The position numbers were made by a program, and so were the translations under genes. The notes beneath the pieces were generated by a model. The model had not been told where the DNA came from. It was given only the letters and a program-made list of their open reading frames with translations, and searched no databases. DNA of 64,000 nt, taken from contig JAZSNL010000006.1 in the NCBI GenBank assembly GCA_045536365.1, positions 1 through 64,000 of the forward strand, read 5' to 3'. The DNA comes from JAZSNL01 sp045536365. Lineage in GTDB: Bacteria; Bacillota_I; Bacilli_A; ML615J-28; CAG-313. Positions 43,618 through 52,507 of this stretch are shown one piece after another; the first letter of the stretch is position 1; every line of letters starts with the position of its first letter.

Positions 43618-44937
43618 ATGAAAAAAATAGTAAAGAAAATGGAATATGTTACTGAAACTTCAGTGAAATTAGTAGTTAAAGTTTCTGCTGAAGAATGGGC
43701 AAGTGCTTTAGACAAAGCATTTGAAAAAGTTGTTAAAGAAGTAAAGGTAGATGGTTTTAGACCAGGAAAGATGCCTAAAGCTTTATTTATCAGACGTTTT
43801 GGATGGGAATCATTATATAATGATGCTTTAGATTTTGTATTACAAGAATCTTATCCTAAAGCAATTGAACAAGCTGATATTTATCCAGTAAGCCAACCCC
43901 AAATTGATTTAGCAGTTGAAAAATTAACTCCTACTAAAGGATTTGATTATACTGTAGTAGTTGATGTTATTCCACCAGTACAACTTGGTGAATATAAAGG
44001 ATTAAAAGTTAAAACTTTATCTAAACGTGTAACTAAGAAAAATGTTGATGAATACATTAAAAAACAATTAGAAGGTAAAGTTGAAAATGTTATTAAAGAA
44101 GGACCAGCTGAACTTGGCGATACAGTTGTTATCGATTTTAAAGGTTTCTTAGGTGATGAACCATTTGAAGGTGGAGAAGCTGAAAACTATGAATTAGAAC
44201 TTGGTTCAAATTCATTCATTCCTGGATTCGAAGATCAATTAGTTGGTACTACATCTGAACAAGAAGTAGAAGTTAAAGTTACTTTCCCTACTAATTATCA
44301 TGAATCATTAGCTGGTAAAGATGCAACATTCAAAGTTACTGTTCATGAAGTTAAATCAAAAGTTTATCCTAAATTAACTGATGAATTAGTAAAAGAATTT
44401 AATGTTGAAAATGTTAACACTGTAGCTGAATATAAAGTTTATGTAGAAAACTTATTAAAACAACAAAAAGAAGAAGCTTATGAAAAAGATTTAACAGCTA
44501 AATTAGTTGATAAAGCTGTTTCTAACGCAAAAGTTTTAATTCCTCAAAGTTTAATTGATCAAGAAGTTGAAAGAATGGTTAAAGACTTAGAAGCACAAGC
44601 TGCACAATATAAAGTTCCTACAGAAGTATTATTACAATACATGGGTCTTTCAAGTGTAGAAGCTTATAAGAAACAAGCAGCTGTTCAAGCAGAAAAATCA
44701 ATTAAAGAAGAATTAGTATTATCAGAAATTGTTAAAGTTGAAAAACTTGATGCTACTCAAGAAGAAATTTTAGCTGAATACGAAAAAGTAGCTGGTATTA
44801 CTGAAGCTGATAGTGAAGAAGCTAAACAAAAGAAACTTCAAGAAGTTGTTCAACGTTATCCAGTCAGCAGAGTTGCATACCATTTAAATATGCAAAAGGC
44901 TGTTAAGTTCTTAAGAGATAACGCTATTATTAAATAA
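43618..44937 (+). CDS. tig: Trigger factor
   Basis: A 439-residue ribosome-associated chaperone and prolyl isomerase. The N-terminal ribosome-binding domain carries the loop DGFRPGKMPKALF (the GFRxGxxP signature). The FKBP domain lies at about 160-245 (LGDTVVIDFKGFLGDEPFEGG). The C-terminal helical arms fill the rest (KEEAYEKDLTAKLVDKA). It folds nascent chains at the exit tunnel. GGAGG precedes the ATG. Codon choice indicates strong expression. clpX and lon follow, so the cluster is a protein quality-control unit. Confidence 0.95.
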   Translation: MKKIVKKMEYVTETSVKLVVKVSAEEWASALDKAFEKVVKEVKVDGFRPGKMPKALFIRRFGWESLYNDALDFVLQESYPKAIEQADIYPVSQPQIDLAVEKLTPTKGFDYTVVVDVIPPVQLGEYKGLKVKTLSKRVTKKNVDEYIKKQLEGKVENVIKEGPAELGDTVVIDFKGFLGDEPFEGGEAENYELELGSNSFIPGFEDQLVGTTSEQEVEVKVTFPTNYHESLAGKDATFKVTVHEVKSKVYPKLTDELVKEFNVENVNTVAEYKVYVENLLKQQKEEAYEKDLTAKLVDKAVSNAKVLIPQSLIDQEVERMVKDLEAQAAQYKVPTEVLLQYMGLSSVEAYKKQAAVQAEKSIKEELVLSEIVKVEKLDATQEEILAEYEKVAGITEADSEEAKQKKLQEVVQRYPVSRVAYHLNMQKAVKFLRDNAIIK

Positions 44938-44963
44938 TAAAAAAATTAATAAATTCATTAAAA

Positions 44964-44990
44964 ACACTCCATAATAAATATATGGAGTGT
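44964..44990 (+). promoter_or_regulatory. Hairpin burying the clpX ribosome-binding site
   Basis: ACACTCCATA (44964-44973) pairs perfectly with TATGGAGTGT (44981-44990) around a 7-base loop. The clpX Shine-Dalgarno GGAG (44984-44987) is inside the 3' arm, 7 bases before the ATG side of the stem. No T run follows, so it is a poor terminator and a candidate translational switch. Confidence 0.6.
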
Positions 44991-44997
44991 GATTTAT

Positions 44998-46131
44998 ATG
45001 AAATTTAAAAAATGTTCATTTTGTAATAAAGACATAAATGATGATGTATTTGGATTTGAAGGAGAAAACGGTTATATTTGTATGGACTGTTTAGATATCT
45101 TCTATTCAATATCACGATTTGATTTAGATGAATTAAAAGAGATTGAAAGAAAACAACAAACAATTAATCCTTTAATAACTCCTAAATATATTTATAATCA
45201 TTTATGTGAAAAAGTTATTGGTCAAGAACATGCGAAAAAGGTATTATCTGTTGCATTATACCAGCATTATAAAAGAATAAATTATGATAAGGATTCAAAA
45301 CTAGAAAAATCAAATATTCTTTTAATTGGTCCGACAGGTGTAGGAAAAACTTTACTTGCAAAAACAATGGCAGAAATTATTAATTTACCAATTGCTATTT
45401 GTGATGCAACTGTATATACACAAGCAGGATATGTTGGAGAAGATGTAGAAAATATCTTATTACGATTATTACAAAATGCCGATTATGACTTAGAACTAGC
45501 TCAAAAAGGAATAGTCTTTATTGATGAATTTGATAAACTTGCAAGAAAAAGCGATAACCCTTCGATAACAAGAGATGTTTCTGGTGAAGGAGTTCAAAAT
45601 TCATTATTAAAGATTATAGAAGGAAATATTGTTAATGTGCCACCTCAAGGAGGAAGAAAGCATCCGTATCAAGAATATATAAAATTTGATACATCAAATG
45701 TATTATTTATATGTGCTGGTGCTTTTGATGGATTAAATATCGAAAGTAAGAAAATAGTAGGATTTGAAAAAATAGATGAAGTAGAAGAAATTGATTCTGA
45801 AAAATTAAAAAAATATGGAATCATTCCGGAAATATTAGGTCGACTTCCTATTATTACAAAACTAGACAATTTAACCGTTGAAGAATTAGAATTAATTCTA
45901 ACTAAACCAAAAGGTGCAATAGTTAATCAATATCAAGAATTATTTGCTTTAGATGGAGTTAAATTAGAATTTGATTCTTCAGCAATTAAAAAAATTGCGG
46001 TGAAAGCATATGAAGAAAAATTAGGAGCTCGTTCATTAAGAAAAATACTAGAAAATACAATGTTAAATTATATGTTTGATTTGCCATTCGAAAACAAAAA
46101 AGACTTAACTATTAAAGCAGATCAAATATAA
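44998..46131 (+). CDS. clpX: ATP-dependent Clp protease ATP-binding subunit ClpX
   Basis: A 377-residue AAA+ unfoldase that feeds proteins to ClpP. The zinc-binding domain is at the start (CSFC...YICMDC). Walker A is IGPTGVGKTLLAK, the pore loop is YTQAGYVGEDVE, and Walker B is IVFIDEFDKLA. The sensor region GVQNSLLKIIEG and the C-terminal small domain (YEEKLGARSLRKILENTML) are present. It is a little shorter than usual (about 410-420). ATG 44998 matches the zinc-domain start; the frame is open to GTG 44989. Its ribosome site lies in a hairpin. Confidence 0.94.
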   Translation: MKFKKCSFCNKDINDDVFGFEGENGYICMDCLDIFYSISRFDLDELKEIERKQQTINPLITPKYIYNHLCEKVIGQEHAKKVLSVALYQHYKRINYDKDSKLEKSNILLIGPTGVGKTLLAKTMAEIINLPIAICDATVYTQAGYVGEDVENILLRLLQNADYDLELAQKGIVFIDEFDKLARKSDNPSITRDVSGEGVQNSLLKIIEGNIVNVPPQGGRKHPYQEYIKFDTSNVLFICAGAFDGLNIESKKIVGFEKIDEVEEIDSEKLKKYGIIPEILGRLPIITKLDNLTVEELELILTKPKGAIVNQYQELFALDGVKLEFDSSAIKKIAVKAYEEKLGARSLRKILENTMLNYMFDLPFENKKDLTIKADQI

Positions 46132-46142
46132 GGAGGGAGAAT

Positions 46143-48467
46143 ATGTTTAATAGTGTCGATAAAATTACAGCACAGTTACCTGTATTATTTTTAGAACAAC
46201 CTGTGCCACTACCATATAATGAATATCGATTTGGAGTAAAGGGGTCTAAACATTTATTAGTTTTAAAAGCAGCTGAACAATATAAAAATCATATGGTTAT
46301 TATGATTAAGGATAAAGAACATAGTACAGATTTAGAAACTAAATACTTTACAACTGCGATTGTAGTCCAAATTTTACTTAACATGACTAGCCCTAATGAT
46401 GGAAGAAAAATTAAAGTTAAAGCTATTGTTCGTTGTAATGTTCAAAGATTTATTGATGATGGACCTGTAAAATTAGCTGAATTTACAACAATGCCATCAA
46501 TTATGAGCGATCTTGATCGTGCGAATGCGGCAAGAGGATTAATTAGAGAAGAAATTAAAGAAGGAATTAATAAAAATAATCCATTTGATTTAGCAGATCC
46601 AAAAGAATTAGTTGAATCACAAATGATATCTCTTGATGAATTAAGTGAAGTACTAGCATCTACATTAAGAATATCAGCTAAAGAAAAAACTAATTATTTA
46701 GTTGAAATTGATATCACTAAGAGATTACTAATGATCTTAGAAGATATTCATAAACAAAATTATTACCAAACTTTAGAAGATGAAATTGATGCGGAAGTAA
46801 GAAGAAGTATTAACGAATCACAAAAAGAATTTTATTTACGTGAAAAAATGAAAGCTATTCAAAATGAATTAGGTGATAAAGCTAAGAAAGAAAGCGATAT
46901 CGATGCGTTAAGAGAAAAAATTAAAAATGCAAATATGCCTAAGAATATTGAAGAAAAAGCATTACATGAATTAAATCGTTATACTACAACTCCTACATCT
47001 TCACCTGAATCAGGAATTATTAGAAGTTATTTAGATTTCTTAATTGCTCTTCCTTGGAATACACAAACTGAGGATACTAATGATATTAGAATTGCAAAAG
47101 CAGAATTAGAAAAATATCATTATGGTTTAGATGCAGTAAAAGATCGTATCTTAGAATATTTAGCTGTTAAAATCGCCACAGGTAAAAACCCACAAGCAAT
47201 TCTTTGTTTAGTAGGTCCACCTGGAGTAGGTAAAACTTCACTTGCAAAATCGCTTGCAACAGCAATGGGTAAAAAATTTGTTAAAGTTGCCTTAGGTGGT
47301 GTAAGAGATGAAGCTGAAATAAGAGGTCATAGACGTACTTATATTGGAGCTTTACCAGGTAGAATTTTACAAGCAATGAAAAAAGCGGGAACTAATAATC
47401 CAGTATTCTTGTTAGATGAAATTGATAAGATGAGTAGTGATTATAAAGGTGACCCTACAAGTGCAATGTTAGAAGTATTAGATGGAGAACAAAATCATTT
47501 CTTTAGTGACCATTACTTAGAAGAACCATTTGATTTATCTAATGTTTTCTTTGTTGCAACAGCGAATTATTTAGGTAATATTCCAGCTCCATTGAGAGAT
47601 AGAATGGAAATAGTTGAAATTTCAAGTTATACTGAATATGAAAAATATGAAATAGCTAAAATTCATTTATTACCTAAACAATTAGAAGCACACGGATTAG
47701 AAGCTGAAAAGTTAGTTTTAACTGATCAAGCTATTTATAAAATTATTCAAGAATATACTAGAGAATCTGGTGTTCGTGAATTAGAAAGATTTATTGGAAC
47801 AATTATTCGTAAAGCGATTAAAAATATTTTAATGAATCAAGAATCACAAATTAAAGTAGATGTTGATAATTTAGAAGAATATTTAGGAAAACCAAGATAT
47901 ACTTATAGTAAAGTAAGAAATACTGATCAAGTAGGTGTTGTTACTGGTCTTGCGTATACACAATTTGGTGGAGATACTTTATCTGTTGAGGTAACTCATT
48001 ATAAAGGACAAGGTAGACTTGTTTTAACAGGTAAATTAGGTGATGTAATGAAAGAATCTGCTCAGGCAGCATTAAGTTATGTTAAATCGAATTATGATAA
48101 ATTTAATATTGATTATAATTTATTTAATGAAAATGATATTCATTTACATGTTCCTGAAGGTGCAATTCCTAAAGATGGACCTTCTGCAGGTGTTACAATA
48201 ACAACTGGTATTATTTCATCATTTACAAATCGTCCTGTTGATCATACTGTAGGTATGACAGGGGAAATTACATTAAGAGGAATGGTTCTTCCAATTGGTG
48301 GATTAAGAGAAAAAGCAATTGCGGCTCATCGTAGCGGATTACAAACAATTCTTATTCCAATTGATAATGTTAAAGATTTAGAAGAAATTCCTGATAGTGT
48401 AAAAAATAGTTTAAAAATTATTCCAGTAAGTACTATAGAAGAAGTAATAAAATACGCATTAAAATAG
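46143..48467 (+). CDS. lon: ATP-dependent protease Lon
   Basis: A 774-residue Lon. It has the N-terminal substrate domain (about 1-200), a coiled coil (QKEFYLREKMKAIQNELGDK), AAA+ Walker A GPPGVGKTSLAK, Walker B PVFLLDEIDKM, and a C-terminal Ser-Lys protease domain. The catalytic Ser is in KDGPSAGVT and the Lys in LREKAIAAHRSG. It degrades damaged and regulatory proteins. AGGAGG precedes the ATG and 11 bases separate it from clpX. The full length and intact active sites indicate a working enzyme. Confidence 0.97.
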   Translation: MFNSVDKITAQLPVLFLEQPVPLPYNEYRFGVKGSKHLLVLKAAEQYKNHMVIMIKDKEHSTDLETKYFTTAIVVQILLNMTSPNDGRKIKVKAIVRCNVQRFIDDGPVKLAEFTTMPSIMSDLDRANAARGLIREEIKEGINKNNPFDLADPKELVESQMISLDELSEVLASTLRISAKEKTNYLVEIDITKRLLMILEDIHKQNYYQTLEDEIDAEVRRSINESQKEFYLREKMKAIQNELGDKAKKESDIDALREKIKNANMPKNIEEKALHELNRYTTTPTSSPESGIIRSYLDFLIALPWNTQTEDTNDIRIAKAELEKYHYGLDAVKDRILEYLAVKIATGKNPQAILCLVGPPGVGKTSLAKSLATAMGKKFVKVALGGVRDEAEIRGHRRTYIGALPGRILQAMKKAGTNNPVFLLDEIDKMSSDYKGDPTSAMLEVLDGEQNHFFSDHYLEEPFDLSNVFFVATANYLGNIPAPLRDRMEIVEISSYTEYEKYEIAKIHLLPKQLEAHGLEAEKLVLTDQAIYKIIQEYTRESGVRELERFIGTIIRKAIKNILMNQESQIKVDVDNLEEYLGKPRYTYSKVRNTDQVGVVTGLAYTQFGGDTLSVEVTHYKGQGRLVLTGKLGDVMKESAQAALSYVKSNYDKFNIDYNLFNENDIHLHVPEGAIPKDGPSAGVTITTGIISSFTNRPVDHTVGMTGEITLRGMVLPIGGLREKAIAAHRSGLQTILIPIDNVKDLEEIPDSVKNSLKIIPVSTIEEVIKYALK

Positions 48468-48476
48468 GAGAATTAT

Positions 48477-49538
48477 ATGCAAGCTTTAACTGAGTTTTTT
48501 ATGTCATTACAATGGTATTGGGCATTAATTATATATGCAGTTCTTGCTGTAGGTGTTGTTCTTACAACAAGTAAAATTTCAGATTGTGTTGATAATTTAG
48601 ATAAATTAACTAATTTAGGTGCTGCTTTTATTGGTGGTATCTTTCTTGCAGCAGTTACTAGTTTACCAGAGTTAATTACTAGTATTTCATCAGTAGCAGT
48701 GGGAAGTCCTGATTTAATTTTTGGTAATATTTTAGGAAGTAATTTCTTTAATATGTTTATTCTCGCAATAGTTGACGTTATTTTTATTAAATTAATGTTT
48801 ATGAATAAAGTTAAAACAATGCGAAAAACTAATTTCTTTACTATTATTATGTATTTAATAATTGCAATTCCTGTATTAATTAGTTGGTTAATATCAGCTA
48901 TTTCTCAAGGTGAGGTTAATTTATTTACTATATTACCAATTGGAATTAGTTTTGTATCTGTTCTAATTATTATTGTATATGGTATTTCAATTAAAGCTCT
49001 TGCTGGTGATCAAAGCGTAAGTGAAGAAGATGATGAAGAAGAAAAGGAAATTAATACAACTGTTTCTAAGGAAGTAGTTAAATTTGTTTTATTAAGTGTT
49101 CTTTTAGTTTCATTAAGTTTTATATTAACATTATCAGTTGATTCATTATCTGATTCATTAAATTTAGGTGATAGTTTTGCTGGTGCATTGTTCCTTGCAA
49201 TCGCAACTTCATTACCTGAATTAACAGCAGTAATTAGATTAGTTCAATTACATAATTATGATGCTGCAGTAGGTAATATAATAGGTAGTAATGTATTTAA
49301 TTTTACAATTATATCAGTAGTGGATGTTATCTTCTTTAATACAAGTGTATTTGGAAATGTTTTAACTGATAAAACAATTATTACATTATTATTCTTTGGC
49401 CTTGTATCTGCAGGGTTATTAATGATCTCATTATTAAGAACTAAGTCTAAAAATAAATTCTTGTATATCTTACCATCTATAATCACTTGTGTTTTATATG
49501 TGGTATTCCTTATTTTAAATTCTACAGTTTTAAAATAA
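48477..49538 (+). CDS. Sodium/calcium exchanger family antiporter
   Basis: A 353-residue CaCA-superfamily antiporter with about ten membrane helices in two inverted halves. The alpha-1 repeat is AAVTSLPELITSISSVAVGS plus GNILGSNFFN; alpha-2 is AIATSLPELTAVIRLVQL plus GNIIGSNVFN. A charged loop (about 178-200, SEEDDEEEKE) joins the halves. It extrudes calcium against sodium or protons. It starts 9 bases after lon and may share its transcript. Confidence 0.9.
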   Translation: MQALTEFFMSLQWYWALIIYAVLAVGVVLTTSKISDCVDNLDKLTNLGAAFIGGIFLAAVTSLPELITSISSVAVGSPDLIFGNILGSNFFNMFILAIVDVIFIKLMFMNKVKTMRKTNFFTIIMYLIIAIPVLISWLISAISQGEVNLFTILPIGISFVSVLIIIVYGISIKALAGDQSVSEEDDEEEKEINTTVSKEVVKFVLLSVLLVSLSFILTLSVDSLSDSLNLGDSFAGALFLAIATSLPELTAVIRLVQLHNYDAAVGNIIGSNVFNFTIISVVDVIFFNTSVFGNVLTDKTIITLLFFGLVSAGLLMISLLRTKSKNKFLYILPSIITCVLYVVFLILNSTVLK

Positions 49539-49551
49539 TTTAGTAAACTAT

Positions 49552-49580
49552 TTGCAATATCTATATAAATATGGTATAAT
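49552..49580 (+). promoter_or_regulatory. Promoter of secG
   Basis: TTGCAA (49552-49557) and TATAAT (49575-49580), 17-base spacer; TGG precedes the -10 box. Confidence 0.7.
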
Positions 49581-49624
49581 AGTTACGTTATGGTATAAAA
49601 ATATATATTTAGGAGGCCTTGAAC

Positions 49625-49861
49625 ATGAGTGTTCTAAAATGGTACGATTATATTTTATTAGTTGTTTCAATCTTTATGATTTTACTAGTAGTAGTTCAAT
49701 CTTCAAAAGAAGATGCATCAAAAGCTTTCTCTGGTGAAAAATCAGATTTATTCGCTAATAAAAAACAAAGAGGATTAGAAAAATTAATTAATCAAACAAC
49801 TACAGTACTATCTGTTGTGTTCTTTGTATTAGCAATTTTAGTAGCTGTATTGCCACGATAA
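49625..49861 (+). CDS. secG: Preprotein translocase subunit SecG
   Basis: A 78-residue protein with two membrane helices (about 8-26 and 56-76) and the SecG loop VVQSSKEDASKAFSG. It is the small subunit of the SecYEG channel. ATG 49625 is taken because AGGAGG ends 8 bases upstream; an in-frame TTG lies two codons before. It precedes rnr and smpB, the standard Firmicute order, but a terminator separates it from rnr. Confidence 0.92.
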   Translation: MSVLKWYDYILLVVSIFMILLVVVQSSKEDASKAFSGEKSDLFANKKQRGLEKLINQTTTVLSVVFFVLAILVAVLPR

Positions 49862-49872
49862 GAATTAACATG

Positions 49873-49900
49873 AGGACTCAAAGTAAATGAGTCCTTTTTT
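49873..49900 (+). terminator. Rho-independent terminator between secG and rnr
   Basis: AGGACTCA and TGAGTCCT pair around an AAGTAAA loop, followed by six Ts. Partial read-through would be needed for rnr to use the secG promoter. Confidence 0.85.
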
Positions 49901-49934
49901 CTTTCATTAATATATAATAAAGGAGGTGATGTTG

Positions 49935-52061
49935 ATGAAAGATAGAATACTAGAATTATTTAATAAAGAAAAATATACTCCATCAACAGTCCATCAAATT
50001 TATAATATGTTAAAATTAGAAACAAGTGAAGAATTTGTTGAATTAATTAAAACATTAAATTATTTAGTTGATGAATATATTATTATTCATTTACCTAACG
50101 ATACTTTTGGTAGTTTAGAAAAATGTGGTTATACTAAAGGTGTAATAGAAATTAAAGAAGCAGGTTTTGGCTTTGTCTTAAGTGTATTAGGAGATATTTT
50201 TATCCCTGAAAAATATACATCATCTGCTGTTAATCAAGACGAAGTTTTAATAACTTATAAATTAGATCGTAGTGGTAGGTATGAAGGTCGAGTTGAAAAA
50301 GTTATTAAGAGAAATACTTTAGAAATAGTAGGTGTAGTTGAGACTAAATTTAGAAAAAAAGTAGTAAAAAGTATAGATAAAAAAATAACAGTTTTAGTAT
50401 TTATTAAAGAAAATAATGAATTTCATAATATTGAACTAGGAACTGTTGTTAAAGTTAAAATTGATCGTTTTTATGAAAATCATACTGCTGATGGACATAT
50501 TATAAAAATCATTGGTTCAAGTGATGAACCAGGTATGGATATTACAACATTAGTTGAAAATGCGGGTGTATTAGTAGATTTTTCTGAAGAAACATTAAAC
50601 TATGTAAAAAATTTATCACAAGAAGTAAATATTATAGATTATCCTAATCGTGTTAATTTAACTAAAAAAACTATTTTTACAATCGATGGAGATGACGCAA
50701 GAGACTTCGATGATGCGGTGAGTATTGAAAAATTAGATAATGGTAATTATTTGTTAGGCGTTTATATTGCAGATGTGAGTGAATATGTTAAAGAAAATAC
50801 TAGTATTGATAATGATGCGTTTAATCGAGGAACAAGTATTTATTTACCTGATCGTGTTATTCCAATGTTACCTAAGGAGTTATCTAATGGGCTATGTTCA
50901 TTAAATGAAAATGAAATTAGATTAGTATTAGGATGTGAAATGGAAATTGATCATAAAGGTAAAGTTATATCTCATAATATTTTTGAAGGATTAATTAAAT
51001 CATCATATCGTATGACATATAATAATGTTAACAAGATGTTAGAAGAACATGATGAAGAATTAATAAATAAATATAGTGATATTTATCCAATGTTAGTTAC
51101 AATGGAAGAATTATCAAAAATATTATTTGATATGAGAGTAGAAAGAGGAGCATTTGAATTTAATACAACAGAACCTAAATTAATATTAGATGAATATGGT
51201 AATGTTATTGATGTTGAAAAAAGAGTACAAAGGACAGCTGAAAATCTAATCGAAGAATTCATGTTAATTACAAACGAAACAGTTGCGGAAAGTATGACAT
51301 GGTTAGATGTTCCATTCTTATATCGTGTTCATGATGAACCAAGTGAAGAAAAAATTAATAATTTTCTATTAATGATTTCTAATTTAGGATATAATATTAA
51401 AATAAAAAATAAAAAATCAATGCCGAAAATATTACAATCAATTTTACTTGAATCAAATGAATTTGATGATATACAAAAATCAGTAATTAATCAAATGCTA
51501 TTAAGATCAATGGCCAAAGCAAAATACCAAGAATTAAATATTGGTCACTTTGGACTTGCAAGTAAATGTTATACACACTTTACTTCTGATATAAGAAGAT
51601 ACCCTGATTTGTTAGTACACCGAATTGTTAAACATTTTTTATTGAACGATAAACAAATTAACGTAGAAAATGATTATTTATACTTCCAAAACAAAGTACA
51701 CGAAGCAGGTGTAGTATCAAGTTTGGCAGAAAGAAAAGCTGAAAGTTTAGAAAGAGAATGTGTTAAATTAAAATTAGTTAAATACATGCAGGGGCATATT
51801 ACAGATAAATATGTTGGTGTTATATCTTCAATTGTTAATTGGGGAATCTTTGTTACAATTAAAGATGTAATTGAAGGATTAGTTAGTTATGAAGATATGA
51901 ATGATTTTGAATATGATGCAGAACCTAATTTAGGATATGTTAAATGTTACCCTAGTAAAAAAACATATCATGTTGGTGAAAAAGTATTAATTAAAGTCAT
52001 AGGTGTAAATGTTAAAAAAAGAGAAATCAATTTTAAAATATTAGGAAAGGTTAATGAATAA
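49935..52061 (+). CDS. rnr: Ribonuclease R
   Basis: A 708-residue 3'-5' exoribonuclease. It has an N-terminal winged helix, two cold-shock domains (about 75-220), the RNB catalytic domain with the acidic motif IDGDDARDFDDAVS, HYTHFTSDIRRYPDLLVHR-type ending (here CYTHFTSDIRRYPD), and a C-terminal S1 domain (about 625-700, VGVISSIVNWGIFV). It degrades structured RNA and works with SmpB in trans-translation. ATG 49935 is spaced 6 bases from AAAGGAGGTG; earlier in-frame GTG/ATG codons overlap that site. It overlaps smpB by one base. Confidence 0.94.
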   Translation: MKDRILELFNKEKYTPSTVHQIYNMLKLETSEEFVELIKTLNYLVDEYIIIHLPNDTFGSLEKCGYTKGVIEIKEAGFGFVLSVLGDIFIPEKYTSSAVNQDEVLITYKLDRSGRYEGRVEKVIKRNTLEIVGVVETKFRKKVVKSIDKKITVLVFIKENNEFHNIELGTVVKVKIDRFYENHTADGHIIKIIGSSDEPGMDITTLVENAGVLVDFSEETLNYVKNLSQEVNIIDYPNRVNLTKKTIFTIDGDDARDFDDAVSIEKLDNGNYLLGVYIADVSEYVKENTSIDNDAFNRGTSIYLPDRVIPMLPKELSNGLCSLNENEIRLVLGCEMEIDHKGKVISHNIFEGLIKSSYRMTYNNVNKMLEEHDEELINKYSDIYPMLVTMEELSKILFDMRVERGAFEFNTTEPKLILDEYGNVIDVEKRVQRTAENLIEEFMLITNETVAESMTWLDVPFLYRVHDEPSEEKINNFLLMISNLGYNIKIKNKKSMPKILQSILLESNEFDDIQKSVINQMLLRSMAKAKYQELNIGHFGLASKCYTHFTSDIRRYPDLLVHRIVKHFLLNDKQINVENDYLYFQNKVHEAGVVSSLAERKAESLERECVKLKLVKYMQGHITDKYVGVISSIVNWGIFVTIKDVIEGLVSYEDMNDFEYDAEPNLGYVKCYPSKKTYHVGEKVLIKVIGVNVKKREINFKILGKVNE

Positions 52062-52507
52062 TGCCAAAAACAATCGGAGAAAAAATAATTTGTCAAAATA
52101 AAAAAGCATATCATGATTATTTTATTATCGAAGAATATGAATGTGGAATTGTTTTAACAGGTACAGAAATTAAATCTGTTAGATTAGGCCATGTTAATTT
52201 ACAAGATAGCTATTGCCAAATTAAAAATGGTGAAATGTTTATTTACGGAATGCATATTTCTCATTATGAAAAAGGCAATATTTTTAACCATAACACTGAT
52301 GCGGTGAGAAAATTATTATTACATAAAAAAGAAATTTTAAAATTAAGTAACAAAATTATTAAAGAAGGATTTACATTAATACCATTAAGAGTTGTAATTA
52401 GAGACTCTCTTGCAAAAGTTGATATTGCCATCGCAAAAGGTAAAAAACTTTATGATAAAAGAGAAGATTTAAAGAAAAAAGAAATGGAAAAAGAGGCTAA
52501 TCGATAA
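52061..52507 (+). CDS. smpB: SsrA-binding protein SmpB
   Basis: A 148-residue tmRNA partner that rescues stalled ribosomes. Family blocks are KKAYHDYFIIEEYECGIVLTG at the start (shown as N-terminal motif), GTEIKSVRLG, LQDSYCQI, and the basic C-terminal tail KGKKLYDKREDLKKKE that enters the ribosome. It begins at a TAATG overlap with rnr and itself overlaps the TPR gene start. No tmRNA gene follows here, although ssrA often sits nearby in Firmicutes. Confidence 0.95.
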   Translation: MPKTIGEKIICQNKKAYHDYFIIEEYECGIVLTGTEIKSVRLGHVNLQDSYCQIKNGEMFIYGMHISHYEKGNIFNHNTDAVRKLLLHKKEILKLSNKIIKEGFTLIPLRVVIRDSLAKVDIAIAKGKKLYDKREDLKKKEMEKEANR

